From the NCBI GenBank assembly GCA_963823075.1, contig CAWGKE010000001.1:62001-126000 (forward strand): a stretch of DNA of 64,000 bases, written 5' to 3'. The notes below the pieces were generated by a model. That model saw only the letters and a list, made by a program, of their open reading frames with translations. It made no database searches and was not told the origin of the DNA. Source of the stretch: UBA4732 sp963823075. GTDB taxonomy: Bacteria > Planctomycetota > Planctomycetia > Gemmatales > Gemmataceae. Position 1 is the stretch's first letter. Each line of letters opens with the position of its first letter. Positions 25,755 through 34,031 of this stretch are shown piece by piece. Both the position numbers and the translations under genes were made by a program.

Positions 25755-27263
25755 ATGACATGGGCCCGACCGCTGGTCATTGCCGGCGCCGTGCTGGCGT
25801 TTCTCGCGCCGACGATGCGCGCTGCCGACCCGCCGCCGCCCAGCGCCGATAAGCCCAAGGAGCCTGCCGACGTCAGCTACTACCGCGACGTGCGCCGCAT
25901 CTTCCAGCAACACTGCCAGGGCTGCCACCAGCCCGCCAAGCCGCTCGGCAGCTTCGTCATGACCGACTACGCCGACCTCCTCAAGAGCGGCGATCACAAG
26001 CTCCCCGGCGTCGTCCCCGGCCAGCCCGACAAGAGCTTCATCGTCGAGCAGATCACCTCCAAGGACGGCGGCAAGACGGCGACCATGCCCAAGAACAACG
26101 ACCCGCTCGCCCCCGCCGACGTTGCTGCCATCAAGAAATGGATCGCCGAAGGGGCCAAGGACGACACGCCGCTGAGCGTCCGCGACCCCATCGACGCCGA
26201 GCATCCCCCGGTCTATGAGCTGCCGCCGGTGATCGCCTCCGTCGCCTTCTCGCCGGACGGCTCGCTGCTGGCCGTGGCCGGCTACCACGAAGTGCTGCTG
26301 CACAAGGCCGACGGCTCCGGCCTCGTCGGCCGGCTGGTCGGTCTGTCCGAGCGCGTCCAGTCGGTCGCCTTCTCGCCCGACGGCGCCTACCTGGCCGTGG
26401 CCGGCGGGTCGCCGGGACGCTTCGGCGAACTGCAAATCTGGGACGTGGGTCGCAAGAAGCTCAAGCAATCGCAGTCTATCACCTTCGACACGCTCTATGG
26501 CGTCAGCTGGTCGCCCGACGGCACGAAGGTCGCCTTCGGCTGCGCCGACGACACGCTGCGGGCCATCGACGCGGCCACCGGCAAGCAGGTCCTCTTCCAG
26601 GGCGCCCACAACGAATGGGTGCTGGGTACGGCTTTCTCCAAGGATTCGCGCTTCCTCGCCTCGGTCAGCCGCGACGGCACCATGAAGCTGACCGAGGTCG
26701 AGACGCAGCGCTTCCTCGACAACGTCACCAGCATCACGCCCGGCGTACTTAAGGGCGGTCTGCTGGCCGTCGCGCTCAACCCGGTGAAGCGCGACCAGAA
26801 GGTCAACGTCAGCGCCGCCGGCATCGACAAGTCCGACCGCTGGTACGACGAGCTGCTCATCGCCGGTTCCGACGGCGTGCCGCGGCTGTACAAGATGCAC
26901 CGCGAGACGAAGCGCGTCATCGGCGACGACGCCAACAAGGTCCGCGAGTATGCCGAGATGCCCGGCCGCGTCTTCGCGCTGGCGTTCAGCAAGGACGGCG
27001 GCCAGTTCGCGGCCGGCAGCAGCCTCGACGGCACGGGCGAGGTGCGCGTTTACAAGACCGGCAACGGAGAGATTGTGTCGAAGTTCCAGGGCCAGCCGGG
27101 GCCGGTGTACAGCGTGGCTTACGCACCGGACGGCAAGAGCATCGCCGCGGCCGGCTTCGACGGCGTGGTGCGGCTCATCGACCCCGCGACCGGCAAGCTC
27201 ATCAAGGAATTCACGCCTGTGCCGCTCAAGGGCGCCGCCGAGGCGCAGGCGAAGACGCCATGA
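25755..27263 (+). CDS. Cytochrome c-like domain plus WD40 repeat protein
   Basis: A 502-residue exported protein. A signal peptide covers ~1-24. A planctomycete-type cytochrome c domain (~35-140) carries the heme motif CQGCH in RRIFQQHCQGCHQPAKPLG and a distal NNDPLAPADVAAIKKWI helix. From ~150 there are about six to seven WD40-like blades (for example VASVAFSPDGSLLAVAG, VQSVAFSPDGAYLAVAG, VYSVAYAPDGKSIAAAG). It precedes the DUF1549/DUF1553 gene by 123 bp, a common planctomycete pairing, so the two products probably work together outside the cytoplasm. Role unknown. Confidence 0.88.
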   Translation: MTWARPLVIAGAVLAFLAPTMRAADPPPPSADKPKEPADVSYYRDVRRIFQQHCQGCHQPAKPLGSFVMTDYADLLKSGDHKLPGVVPGQPDKSFIVEQITSKDGGKTATMPKNNDPLAPADVAAIKKWIAEGAKDDTPLSVRDPIDAEHPPVYELPPVIASVAFSPDGSLLAVAGYHEVLLHKADGSGLVGRLVGLSERVQSVAFSPDGAYLAVAGGSPGRFGELQIWDVGRKKLKQSQSITFDTLYGVSWSPDGTKVAFGCADDTLRAIDAATGKQVLFQGAHNEWVLGTAFSKDSRFLASVSRDGTMKLTEVETQRFLDNVTSITPGVLKGGLLAVALNPVKRDQKVNVSAAGIDKSDRWYDELLIAGSDGVPRLYKMHRETKRVIGDDANKVREYAEMPGRVFALAFSKDGGQFAAGSSLDGTGEVRVYKTGNGEIVSKFQGQPGPVYSVAYAPDGKSIAAAGFDGVVRLIDPATGKLIKEFTPVPLKGAAEAQAKTP

Positions 27264-27265
27264 GT

Positions 27266-27345
27266 GGCGAGCCGGGGGGTTTACCCCCGCGGTACAAGGT
27301 GCAATCGCTGAAACAAGACCGGGGGGATCAACCCCCCGGCTCGCC
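27266..27345. repeat. 16-bp inverted repeat after the WD40 gene
   Basis: Arms GGCGAGCCGGGGGGTT (27266-27281) and its perfect complement at 27330-27345; weaker pairing continues inward. It starts 2 bp after the stop of the WD40/cytochrome gene and precedes the DUF1549 gene on the same strand. It may reduce read-through or stabilise the upstream mRNA. Confidence 0.75.
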
Positions 27346-27386
27346 CCGAAACGAGACGCCCCCTGATCGCCGGAGACCGTAGCATC

Positions 27387-30300
27387 ATGAGAATAGACCG
27401 CCGCCTGTTGGGACTTGCACTCACGGCCGCCGCGGCCCTCTGCTGCGCCGCCGCCCGCGCCGACGACGCCCGGGAGACGCTGCCGCCCGGCGCCAAGCTC
27501 GTCAAGATCGAGGCCCAGCCCGCCAGCATCGCCCTCACCACCCCCTTCCAGTACGCCCAGGTCGTTCTGACCGGCGTCCTGGACACCGGCGAGCGCATCG
27601 ACGTGACGCGGATGGCGGACGTCGAGAAGCCGGCCAACGTGAAAGTGAGCCAGTCCGTGCTGGTGCGGCCCGCGGCCGACGGCGACGGCGTCCTCAAATT
27701 CACCCTCGCCGGGCAGGCGGCGGCCATCCCCGTCAAGGTGACGGGACTGAAAGACAAATATGAGGTCAGCTTCATCCGCGACGTGATGCCGACGATGTCG
27801 CGCGTCGGCTGCAACGCCGGCACCTGCCACGGCAGCGCCAACGGCAAGAACGGCTTCAAGCTCTCGCTCCGCGGTTACGACCCCGTCCTCGATCACCGCT
27901 CGCTGACCGACGACCTGGAGGGCCGCCGCTTCAACCGCGCCGCGCCGGACACGAGCCTCATGCTGCTCAAGCCGTCCGGCGAAGTGCCGCACGTCGGCGG
28001 CGCCCTGATGCAGCCCGGCGAGCCGTATTACGAATTGCTGCGTCTGTGGATCGCTCAAGGCGTCAAGCTCGACGGGAACAGTCCGCGCGTGGCGAAGCTC
28101 GAAGTCTTCCCGAAAAGCTCCGTCATCCCGCTGCCGCAAATGAAGCAGCAGATGGCCGTCTACGCCACGTTCACCGACGGCAAGGTGCGCGACGTGACGG
28201 CCGAGGCGTTTTTGGACAGCAGCAACAACGAGGTCGCCCTGGTCAGTCGCCAGGGCACGGCCACGGCCATCCGCCGCGGCGAAGCGACGGTGTTGGCCCG
28301 CTACGAAGGCGCGTACGCCGCCTCGGGCATCGTCGTCATGGGCGACCGCACCGGCTACGGCTGGAAGGACGTGGAGGCGTACAACTACATCGACGGGCTG
28401 GTCTACGACAAGCTGCGCCTGGTCAAGGAGCTGCCCAGCGGCGTTTGCACCGACGCCGAATTCATCCGCCGCGTCACCCTCGACCTGACCGGCCTGCCGC
28501 CGCAGCCGGACGAGGTCCGCGCCTTCCTCGCCGACGCCCGGCCGCAGCGCGTCAAGCGCGACGAGCTGGTGGACAAGCTGATCGGCAGCCCCGAGTACAT
28601 CGAATACTGGACCAACAAATGGTCCGACCTGCTGGACGTAAACCCCAAGTTCCTGGGCGGGCAGGGGGCGCAGAAGTACCGCGAATGGATCCACAAGGCC
28701 GTCGCCGACAACATGCCCTACGACCAGTTCGCCCACGCCATCCTGACGGCGTCCGGCTCGAACATCGACAACCCGCCGGCCAGCTATTACAAGATCCTCC
28801 GCGAGCCGGACGCGGTGATGGAGAACACGACGCAGCTCTTCCTGGCCGTGCGCTTCAACTGCAACAAATGCCACGACCACCCGTTCGAGCGCTGGACGCA
28901 GAACCAGTACTACGACCTGGCCGCCTTCTTCGCCCAGGTCGATCGGCAGGAGGACCCGCGCTTCAAGGGCCAGAAGGTCGGCGGCACCGACGTCGAGGGC
29001 GCCAAGCCGCTCGTCGAGGTCATCTCCGACAAGAAGGACGGCGAGGTGAAGCACCTGCGCACCGGCGCCGTCGCCAAGCCGACGTTCCCCTTCGTCGTCA
29101 ACGACGCGGCGCCGGCCGGCGCCACGCGGCGCGAGCAGCTGGCCCACTGGATCACGTCGAAGGAGAACCCGTACTTCGCCAAAAGCTATGTCAATCGTCT
29201 GTGGAGCTACATGCTCGGCGTCGGGATCATCGAGCCGGTGGACGACATCCGTGCCGGCAACCCGCCGAGCAACCCGCCGCTGCTCGACCGGCTGACGCAG
29301 GAGTTCATCGCCGGCGGCTTCAACACGCGCGAGATGCTGCGCGTCATCTGCAAGTCGCGGACGTATCAGCTCTCGATTCAGACCAACCCGTGGAACAAGG
29401 GCGACGACTCCAACTACGCCCACGCCGTGCCGCGGCGGCTGCCGGCCGAGGTGATGTACGATGCGATCGTGCGGGCCACGGGCTCCGCCAGCCGCCTGCC
29501 CAACGGCGAGCGGGCCGACCAGCTGCTCGATTCCGCGCCGGGCGCGCCGGGCGGCTTCCTCGACCTGTTCGGCAAGCCGCCGCGCGAGAGCGTCTGCGAG
29601 TGCGAGCGCTCCAGCAGCATGATGCTCGGGCCGGTGCTGAACATGGTCAACGGCCCCGTCGTCGGCGAGGCCGTCAAGGACCCCAATAACCGGATCGCCA
29701 AACTCTGCGCCACACAGAAGGACGACGCGAAGGTCGTCGAGGAGCTGTACCTAGCCGTGCTGTGCCGGCCGCCGACGCCGGCCGAGCTGAAGGAAGGCCT
29801 CCAGGCGCTCAAGGACGGCGAACCCGACTACGCCGCGGCCGTCGCGGAGCACGACAAGCGCGCCGCGGAACTGGCGGCCTACGAGAAGGCATTGGACGCC
29901 AAGCAAGCGCAGTGGGAGAAGGACCTGAGGACGGCGCCGGTCTGGACCGTTCTGGACGTGGACAGCGCCAAGGCGGCCGGCGGGGCGACGCTGACCAAGC
30001 AGGCCGACGGCTCGATCCTGGCCTCGGGGACGAACCCCTTCCCGGAGACGTACACGCTGACGGCCAAGGTGAAGCTGGCCGGCGTGACGGCGATCCGGCT
30101 GGAGGCGCTGCCCGACGCCAGCCTGCCGGCGCAGGGGCCGGGCCGGGCGCCTAATGGCAACTTCGTCCTGAACGAGTTCAAGGCCGCGGTGAAGCCGCAG
30201 GCCGAGGGCGGTTTCAAGGCGGAGGGGCTGCAAAACCCCCAGGCCGACTTCTCGCAGGAGAGTTGGGCGGTGGCCGGCGCCATCGACGGCAACGAGGCGA

Positions 30301-30713
30301 CCGGCTGGGCGATCGCGCCGGAGTTCGGCAAGCCTCATACGGCCGTCTTCGAGTTCAAGGCCCCGGTCGCCTTCGGCGACAAGGGGGAGATCCAGATCAC
30401 GATGGTCCAGAAGTTCCCCGGCAAGGAACACAACCTCGGCAAATTCCGGCTGTCCGTCACCACGGCGAAGACGCCGATCCTGCTCAACGGCCCGCCGGCG
30501 CCGATCGCCCAGATCCTGAACACGGAGCCGGACAAACGAACGCCGGAGCAGAAGGCCGAAATCACGCGCCATTTCCGCGCCCAGGACCCGGAGTACAACC
30601 GCCTGGCCCAGCGCGTGACCGAGTTCGCCGCGCCGGTCGATAAGCGGCACCCTGGGGCGCAGGACCTCGTGTGGGCGCTGCTGAACTCGAAGGCGTTCCA
30701 GTTCAACCACTGA
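27387..30713 (+). CDS. DUF1549/DUF1553 protein with cytochrome-like motif
   Basis: A 1108-residue secreted protein. Signal peptide ~1-25. A bacterial Ig-like segment comes first, then a heme-binding-type CNAGTCHG motif (~residue 145). A second Ig-like part precedes DUF1549 (~330-540), which contains RFNCNKCHDHPFERWTQNQY with another CxxCH. DUF1553 (~590-800) has NRLWSYMLGVGIIEPVDDIR and ICKSRTYQLS. A helix-rich insertion and a discoidin-like IDGNEATGWAI domain (~960-1030) follow. Such proteins are abundant in planctomycetes, with no established reaction; involvement in polysaccharide use has been proposed. No DUF1501 partner lies next to it. Confidence 0.9.
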   Translation: MRIDRRLLGLALTAAAALCCAAARADDARETLPPGAKLVKIEAQPASIALTTPFQYAQVVLTGVLDTGERIDVTRMADVEKPANVKVSQSVLVRPAADGDGVLKFTLAGQAAAIPVKVTGLKDKYEVSFIRDVMPTMSRVGCNAGTCHGSANGKNGFKLSLRGYDPVLDHRSLTDDLEGRRFNRAAPDTSLMLLKPSGEVPHVGGALMQPGEPYYELLRLWIAQGVKLDGNSPRVAKLEVFPKSSVIPLPQMKQQMAVYATFTDGKVRDVTAEAFLDSSNNEVALVSRQGTATAIRRGEATVLARYEGAYAASGIVVMGDRTGYGWKDVEAYNYIDGLVYDKLRLVKELPSGVCTDAEFIRRVTLDLTGLPPQPDEVRAFLADARPQRVKRDELVDKLIGSPEYIEYWTNKWSDLLDVNPKFLGGQGAQKYREWIHKAVADNMPYDQFAHAILTASGSNIDNPPASYYKILREPDAVMENTTQLFLAVRFNCNKCHDHPFERWTQNQYYDLAAFFAQVDRQEDPRFKGQKVGGTDVEGAKPLVEVISDKKDGEVKHLRTGAVAKPTFPFVVNDAAPAGATRREQLAHWITSKENPYFAKSYVNRLWSYMLGVGIIEPVDDIRAGNPPSNPPLLDRLTQEFIAGGFNTREMLRVICKSRTYQLSIQTNPWNKGDDSNYAHAVPRRLPAEVMYDAIVRATGSASRLPNGERADQLLDSAPGAPGGFLDLFGKPPRESVCECERSSSMMLGPVLNMVNGPVVGEAVKDPNNRIAKLCATQKDDAKVVEELYLAVLCRPPTPAELKEGLQALKDGEPDYAAAVAEHDKRAAELAAYEKALDAKQAQWEKDLRTAPVWTVLDVDSAKAAGGATLTKQADGSILASGTNPFPETYTLTAKVKLAGVTAIRLEALPDASLPAQGPGRAPNGNFVLNEFKAAVKPQAEGGFKAEGLQNPQADFSQESWAVAGAIDGNEATGWAIAPEFGKPHTAVFEFKAPVAFGDKGEIQITMVQKFPGKEHNLGKFRLSVTTAKTPILLNGPPAPIAQILNTEPDKRTPEQKAEITRHFRAQDPEYNRLAQRVTEFAAPVDKRHPGAQDLVWALLNSKAFQFNH

Positions 30714-30743
30714 TCGGCGACCGTCGGAGCCGCAACCGTCGGT

Positions 30744-30813
30744 CAGGGCCGCGACCGTAAGGGAGCGGGCAAGGTTCCTGTACCTCGCCCGCTCCCTCAC
30801 GGTCGCGGCCCTG
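30744..30813. repeat. 27-bp inverted repeat (GCCGCGACCGTAAGGGAGCG family)
   Basis: Arms 30744-30770 and 30787-30813 match at 26 of 27 positions with a 16-nt loop. It lies 30 bp past the DUF1553 stop and before a convergent gene. The same arm sequence recurs at 50756-50819 (also between convergent genes) and, reduced, at 62335-62371. Confidence 0.85.
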
Positions 30814-30862
30814 TTTTGTCCGGTGGGGTCGTTCCCCGCAAATCATGCAATCCAGAGGGGAA

Positions 30863-31312
30863 TCAGGGCAGTTCCGGCAATTGGACGCCGCCGTCGCGCC
30901 GGCGGCACTCGTCGAGTTCCGCCTCCAGGCGGCGGACGATCGCCTCGGAACGTTCGGCCGAATCCACGTGCGCCGTCGTGCCGGCCCAGCGGATCGCCTG
31001 ACGGCAGAAGCGTTCCGCCTCCGGTTCGTCCTCTTCTCCAGGCGCGGGGAAGTTACCGGCCGAGGCGGTCGTCCGGGTGATGTAGCGGAACCACGCCGCC
31101 GCTTCCAACAGCGTCAGCTCGCCGTCGATCAACCGCTGCGCCACGGCGCTCTTGGCCTCCAGGCGGTGGACGGCTGCTTCGTTTCCGGCGCAAAGGACTG
31201 TGCTGCCGTGGGCCGGGCCGCCGTCCAGACCACGCTGGCGCAAGGACGTGAGACCGACCGACGCAACGAGCAGCAGGGCGACGCCGACGAAAAGATAAGA
31301 TGCGAAACGCAT
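30863..31312 (-). CDS. Hypothetical protein with N-terminal membrane anchor
   Basis: A 149-residue protein. Residues ~3-22 (FASYLFVGVALLLVASVGLT) form a signal anchor. The rest is helical and charged, with LIDGELTLLEAAAWFRYI resembling anti-sigma-type or heme-less sensor linkers seen in planctomycetes, then an Arg/Glu-rich C-terminus (EAIVRRLEAELDECRRRD). GAGGAG precedes the start. The ~410 bp upstream (31313-31728) contain no recognisable gene. Function unknown. Confidence 0.55.
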   Translation of the reverse strand: MRFASYLFVGVALLLVASVGLTSLRQRGLDGGPAHGSTVLCAGNEAAVHRLEAKSAVAQRLIDGELTLLEAAAWFRYITRTTASAGNFPAPGEEDEPEAERFCRQAIRWAGTTAHVDSAERSEAIVRRLEAELDECRRRDGGVQLPELP

Positions 31313-31728
31313 GGGGGTTGCTCCTCTGGCAAGCAGGGGTGGGCGAAACCGTGTGGGCGCGACGAGGCGGCGGCGCAGCGTCGCGCCAGGGGTCGCGGTT
31401 GACAGACGCAGGGGAGAGGCAAGGATCGCGGCGGGGGGCGAACAACGCTCAGGTCAGGGGAATCCTACCGTACCGGCCGAGAAGGGTCCACCGTGAAAGC
31501 ATGAATAACTCAAGATGATTCGTGGCTCCGTGTCCTTCTTCGCCGGCTGTGCTTTCCAGAGCAATCGGCGTGCCGAGCCGAGTGCGCGGACGACCTGCCC
31601 GGCCGAAGCCCTTGCTGTTCTTGACCTTGCGAGGGGGCCGTGAGACGTGGCGCGGGGCGGCGCCGCGCGCGACGCCCGCCCCGTAAGCAAATCGTGCTGC
31701 AATCCGGGCGGGAAATGAAGAGAAGACA

Positions 31729-31821
31729 TCTCACGCAAAGACGCCAAGGCACAAAGAAGATAATAAGGGGAGTTTGAGGACGTTATACCTCGGAACCCAT
31801 GCTTTGCGTCTTTGCGTGAGA
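31729..31821. repeat. CTCACGCAAAGACGC inverted repeat
   Basis: The left arm starts TCTCACGCAAAGACGCCAAG at 31729. The right arm, 31802-31821, is CTTTGCGTCTTTGCGTGAGA. Pairing is about 16-20 bp with mismatches inward. It ends 8 bp from the stop of the S46 peptidase gene, on that gene's 3' side. Similar CACGCAAAGACGC motifs are frequent in planctomycete intergenic DNA. Confidence 0.7.
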
Positions 31822-31829
31822 TTCGCCGG

Positions 31830-33920
31830 TCACGGCCGTCCGGTCAGCTCGTCGGCCAGCTTGTCGGCGTCGTACACCTTGCGCAGGGCTTCGACGATGC
31901 CCGGCGAGCAAACGGAGACGGCCCGCGCCTGCACGTCGCTGTAGGCGAAGTCGAGCGCCAGCGACTGGATGTTGCCGTCGAAGATGATGCCGACCAACTC
32001 GGCGTCGCGGTTGACGACCGGGCTGCCGGAGTTGCCGCCGATGATGTCGGCCGTGCAAACGAAGTTCAGCGGCGTTTTCAGGTCCAGTTTGTCCTTTCGC
32101 TCCACCCAGCGCGGCGGAAGATTGAACGGGACGGCGTCGTGATGCTCCGCCGAGCGCTCGTACAACCCCGCAAACGTCGTCTGGAAGGGGACGTGCTTGC
32201 CGTTCTCCTCGTAGCCCTTGACCGTGCCGAACGACAGCCGCAGCGTGAACGTGGCGTCGGGGTAGACGTCGGCACCCTCGACGGCGAACTTGGCCTTGGC
32301 CAGATCGGCGTAGGCCGACCGTTTCGGCTCATCCACCTCCGTCTCCATCTTCTTCCGCACCTCGCGCGACGCCGGGTCCACCAGCTCGGCAAGCGCGATC
32401 ATGGGGTCCTTCGCCTCTTCCAGCGCCTTTTTGCCGCCCTCAAAGAGTTTTTTCCGCAGCTCCACGCTCTGCAGCTTGCTGCCCGTCACAAGCTCAAAGG
32501 CGCGGTCGTGCGGCGCCTTGCCGTCCAGCACCTTCTGCACCAGCGGGTCGTCGTAACCCAGCTGCTCCGCCAGGAACGTCAGGCCGTCGGTCATTTTGAC
32601 GACCTCGTAATCGTCATAAATCTTCTCGTCGGCCAGCAGATGGAACTTCAGCTCGTCCAGGCCGCTGTCGCGGAACTCGCGCAGCCGGTCCTGGCTCTTC
32701 TTGGGCAGCTCTTCCGCGGCCCGCGCCAGGGTCCGAGCGATCGAGAACAGCTGCGACTTGAAGCCCGAGCCGCCCTCCAGCATGGTGTAGCGGCGCAGCA
32801 GCTCCGACCGCGTTTTCTCGGCCCTGGCGATGCGCTCCCAGGCGTCGGCCGTGCTTTTCAGCTTGTCGTCCTTCGCCACGGCGTCGCGCAGCTTCGTCTC
32901 GTCGGTCGTCTTGCGTTCGAGCAGGGCCGGATCTTGCAGGCCGGCCAGGCGGCCGATGTAGGCCTTGCGGCTGTTCTGCACGCTGAAAAAGTCCTCTCGC
33001 GCCATGCGCGCGTTCTCATCGCTGCGGCCGCTGAACGTGTCCAGCATCACCTCGGCGCGGAAGAGCCGCTGCAGCGCGAACGGCGTCTCCACGTCGCGCA
33101 GCTCTTTCAGTGAGGCCACGGTGTTCAGCCGGTCGGTGCGGCCGGGGTGGCCGGACACGAACACCAGCTCGTCGTCCTTCGCCCCGGTCTTGCTCCATTT
33201 GAGGTAGTGTTCCGGGTGGATCGGCTTGCCGTCCTCGTAGACGCGGAAGAAGCAGATGTCCATGTCGAAGCGCGGGTACTCGAAGTTGTCGGGGTCGCCG
33301 CCGTAGAAGGCCGCCTGCTGCTCGGGGGCGAACACCAGCCGCACATCGGTGTACTTTTTGTAGAGATAAAGGTTGTAGACGCCGCCCTGGTAGAGCGTCA
33401 CCACGTCGCTGCGCAGGCCGGTCGCTTTGAGCGATTCCTGCTCGATTTCGCCCATGACGGCCCGGCGGGCGACGAACGCCTCGGCCGGCTTCATGTCCGC
33501 CTTGACGGCGTCGTTGACGCGCTGCGTCACATCTTTGATGTCCATGAGGACGTTGATTTCGAGTCCGATGCTCTTCTTTTCGTCTTCGGGAGTGCGGGCG
33601 TAGAAGCCGTCGCGGACGTAGGTGGTCTTGCTGTCGTTGTCGATCAGCTGGAGCGTGGCGGCGCCGACGTGGTGGTTGGTCATCACCAGGCCGTCGGCCG
33701 AGACGAAGGAACCGGAGCCGCCGGTGTTGAAGCGCACCGAGGATTTCTGGACGTGTTCCAGCCACTTCGGGCTGGCGTCGAAGCCGTATTTCTTCTGGAG
33801 GTAGGCGGTGGGCGGCTTGTTGAAGAGCCACATGCCTTCGTCGCCGAAGACGGCGGGCGCCATCGTCAGGGCGGCGAGGCACACGGCGGCGATCAGGGCC
33901 GCACGGCAGCCGGGGTTCAT
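31830..33920 (-). CDS. Peptidase S46 (dipeptidyl-peptidase 7/11 type)
   Basis: A 696-residue exported serine peptidase. Signal peptide ~1-26. The chymotrypsin-like fold is recognisable by GSGSFVSADGLVMTNHHV (catalytic His), DPDNFEYPRFDMDICFFRVY (Asp) and IGGNSGSPVVNRDAELVGI (Ser), with an all-helical insertion between the halves, which is the mark of family S46. These enzymes release dipeptides from peptides outside the cytoplasmic membrane. Together with the oligopeptide-transporter gene just upstream on the same strand, it suggests peptide scavenging. Confidence 0.93.
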   Translation of the reverse strand: MNPGCRAALIAAVCLAALTMAPAVFGDEGMWLFNKPPTAYLQKKYGFDASPKWLEHVQKSSVRFNTGGSGSFVSADGLVMTNHHVGAATLQLIDNDSKTTYVRDGFYARTPEDEKKSIGLEINVLMDIKDVTQRVNDAVKADMKPAEAFVARRAVMGEIEQESLKATGLRSDVVTLYQGGVYNLYLYKKYTDVRLVFAPEQQAAFYGGDPDNFEYPRFDMDICFFRVYEDGKPIHPEHYLKWSKTGAKDDELVFVSGHPGRTDRLNTVASLKELRDVETPFALQRLFRAEVMLDTFSGRSDENARMAREDFFSVQNSRKAYIGRLAGLQDPALLERKTTDETKLRDAVAKDDKLKSTADAWERIARAEKTRSELLRRYTMLEGGSGFKSQLFSIARTLARAAEELPKKSQDRLREFRDSGLDELKFHLLADEKIYDDYEVVKMTDGLTFLAEQLGYDDPLVQKVLDGKAPHDRAFELVTGSKLQSVELRKKLFEGGKKALEEAKDPMIALAELVDPASREVRKKMETEVDEPKRSAYADLAKAKFAVEGADVYPDATFTLRLSFGTVKGYEENGKHVPFQTTFAGLYERSAEHHDAVPFNLPPRWVERKDKLDLKTPLNFVCTADIIGGNSGSPVVNRDAELVGIIFDGNIQSLALDFAYSDVQARAVSVCSPGIVEALRKVYDADKLADELTGRP

Positions 33921-33944
33921 GAGGGGTCTCCTTGAGGAATGCGG

Positions 33945-34031
33945 GGCGAGCGGGGGGCGTCGGCCCCCTGATGTTGGAACACGGTCACCGATGGCAAGCA
34001 GCCGTCAGGGGGCCGGCGCCCCCCGCTCGCC
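33945..34031. repeat. 27-bp inverted repeat that contains the OPT stop codon
   Basis: Arms 33945-33971 and 34005-34031 match at 26 of 27 positions, with a core GGCGAGCGGGGGGCG. The right arm overlaps the last codons and the TGA (34005-34007) of the oligopeptide-transporter gene, so the repeat encodes the final GERGAPAP residues. The rest lies before the S46 gene on the same strand. Confidence 0.85.

Noticed and set aside
25539..29423. A 1294-codon open frame on the minus strand
   Set aside because: It is antisense to the WD40/cytochrome and DUF1549/1553 genes, has no recognisable domain and a composition typical of the reverse strand of GC-rich coding DNA.
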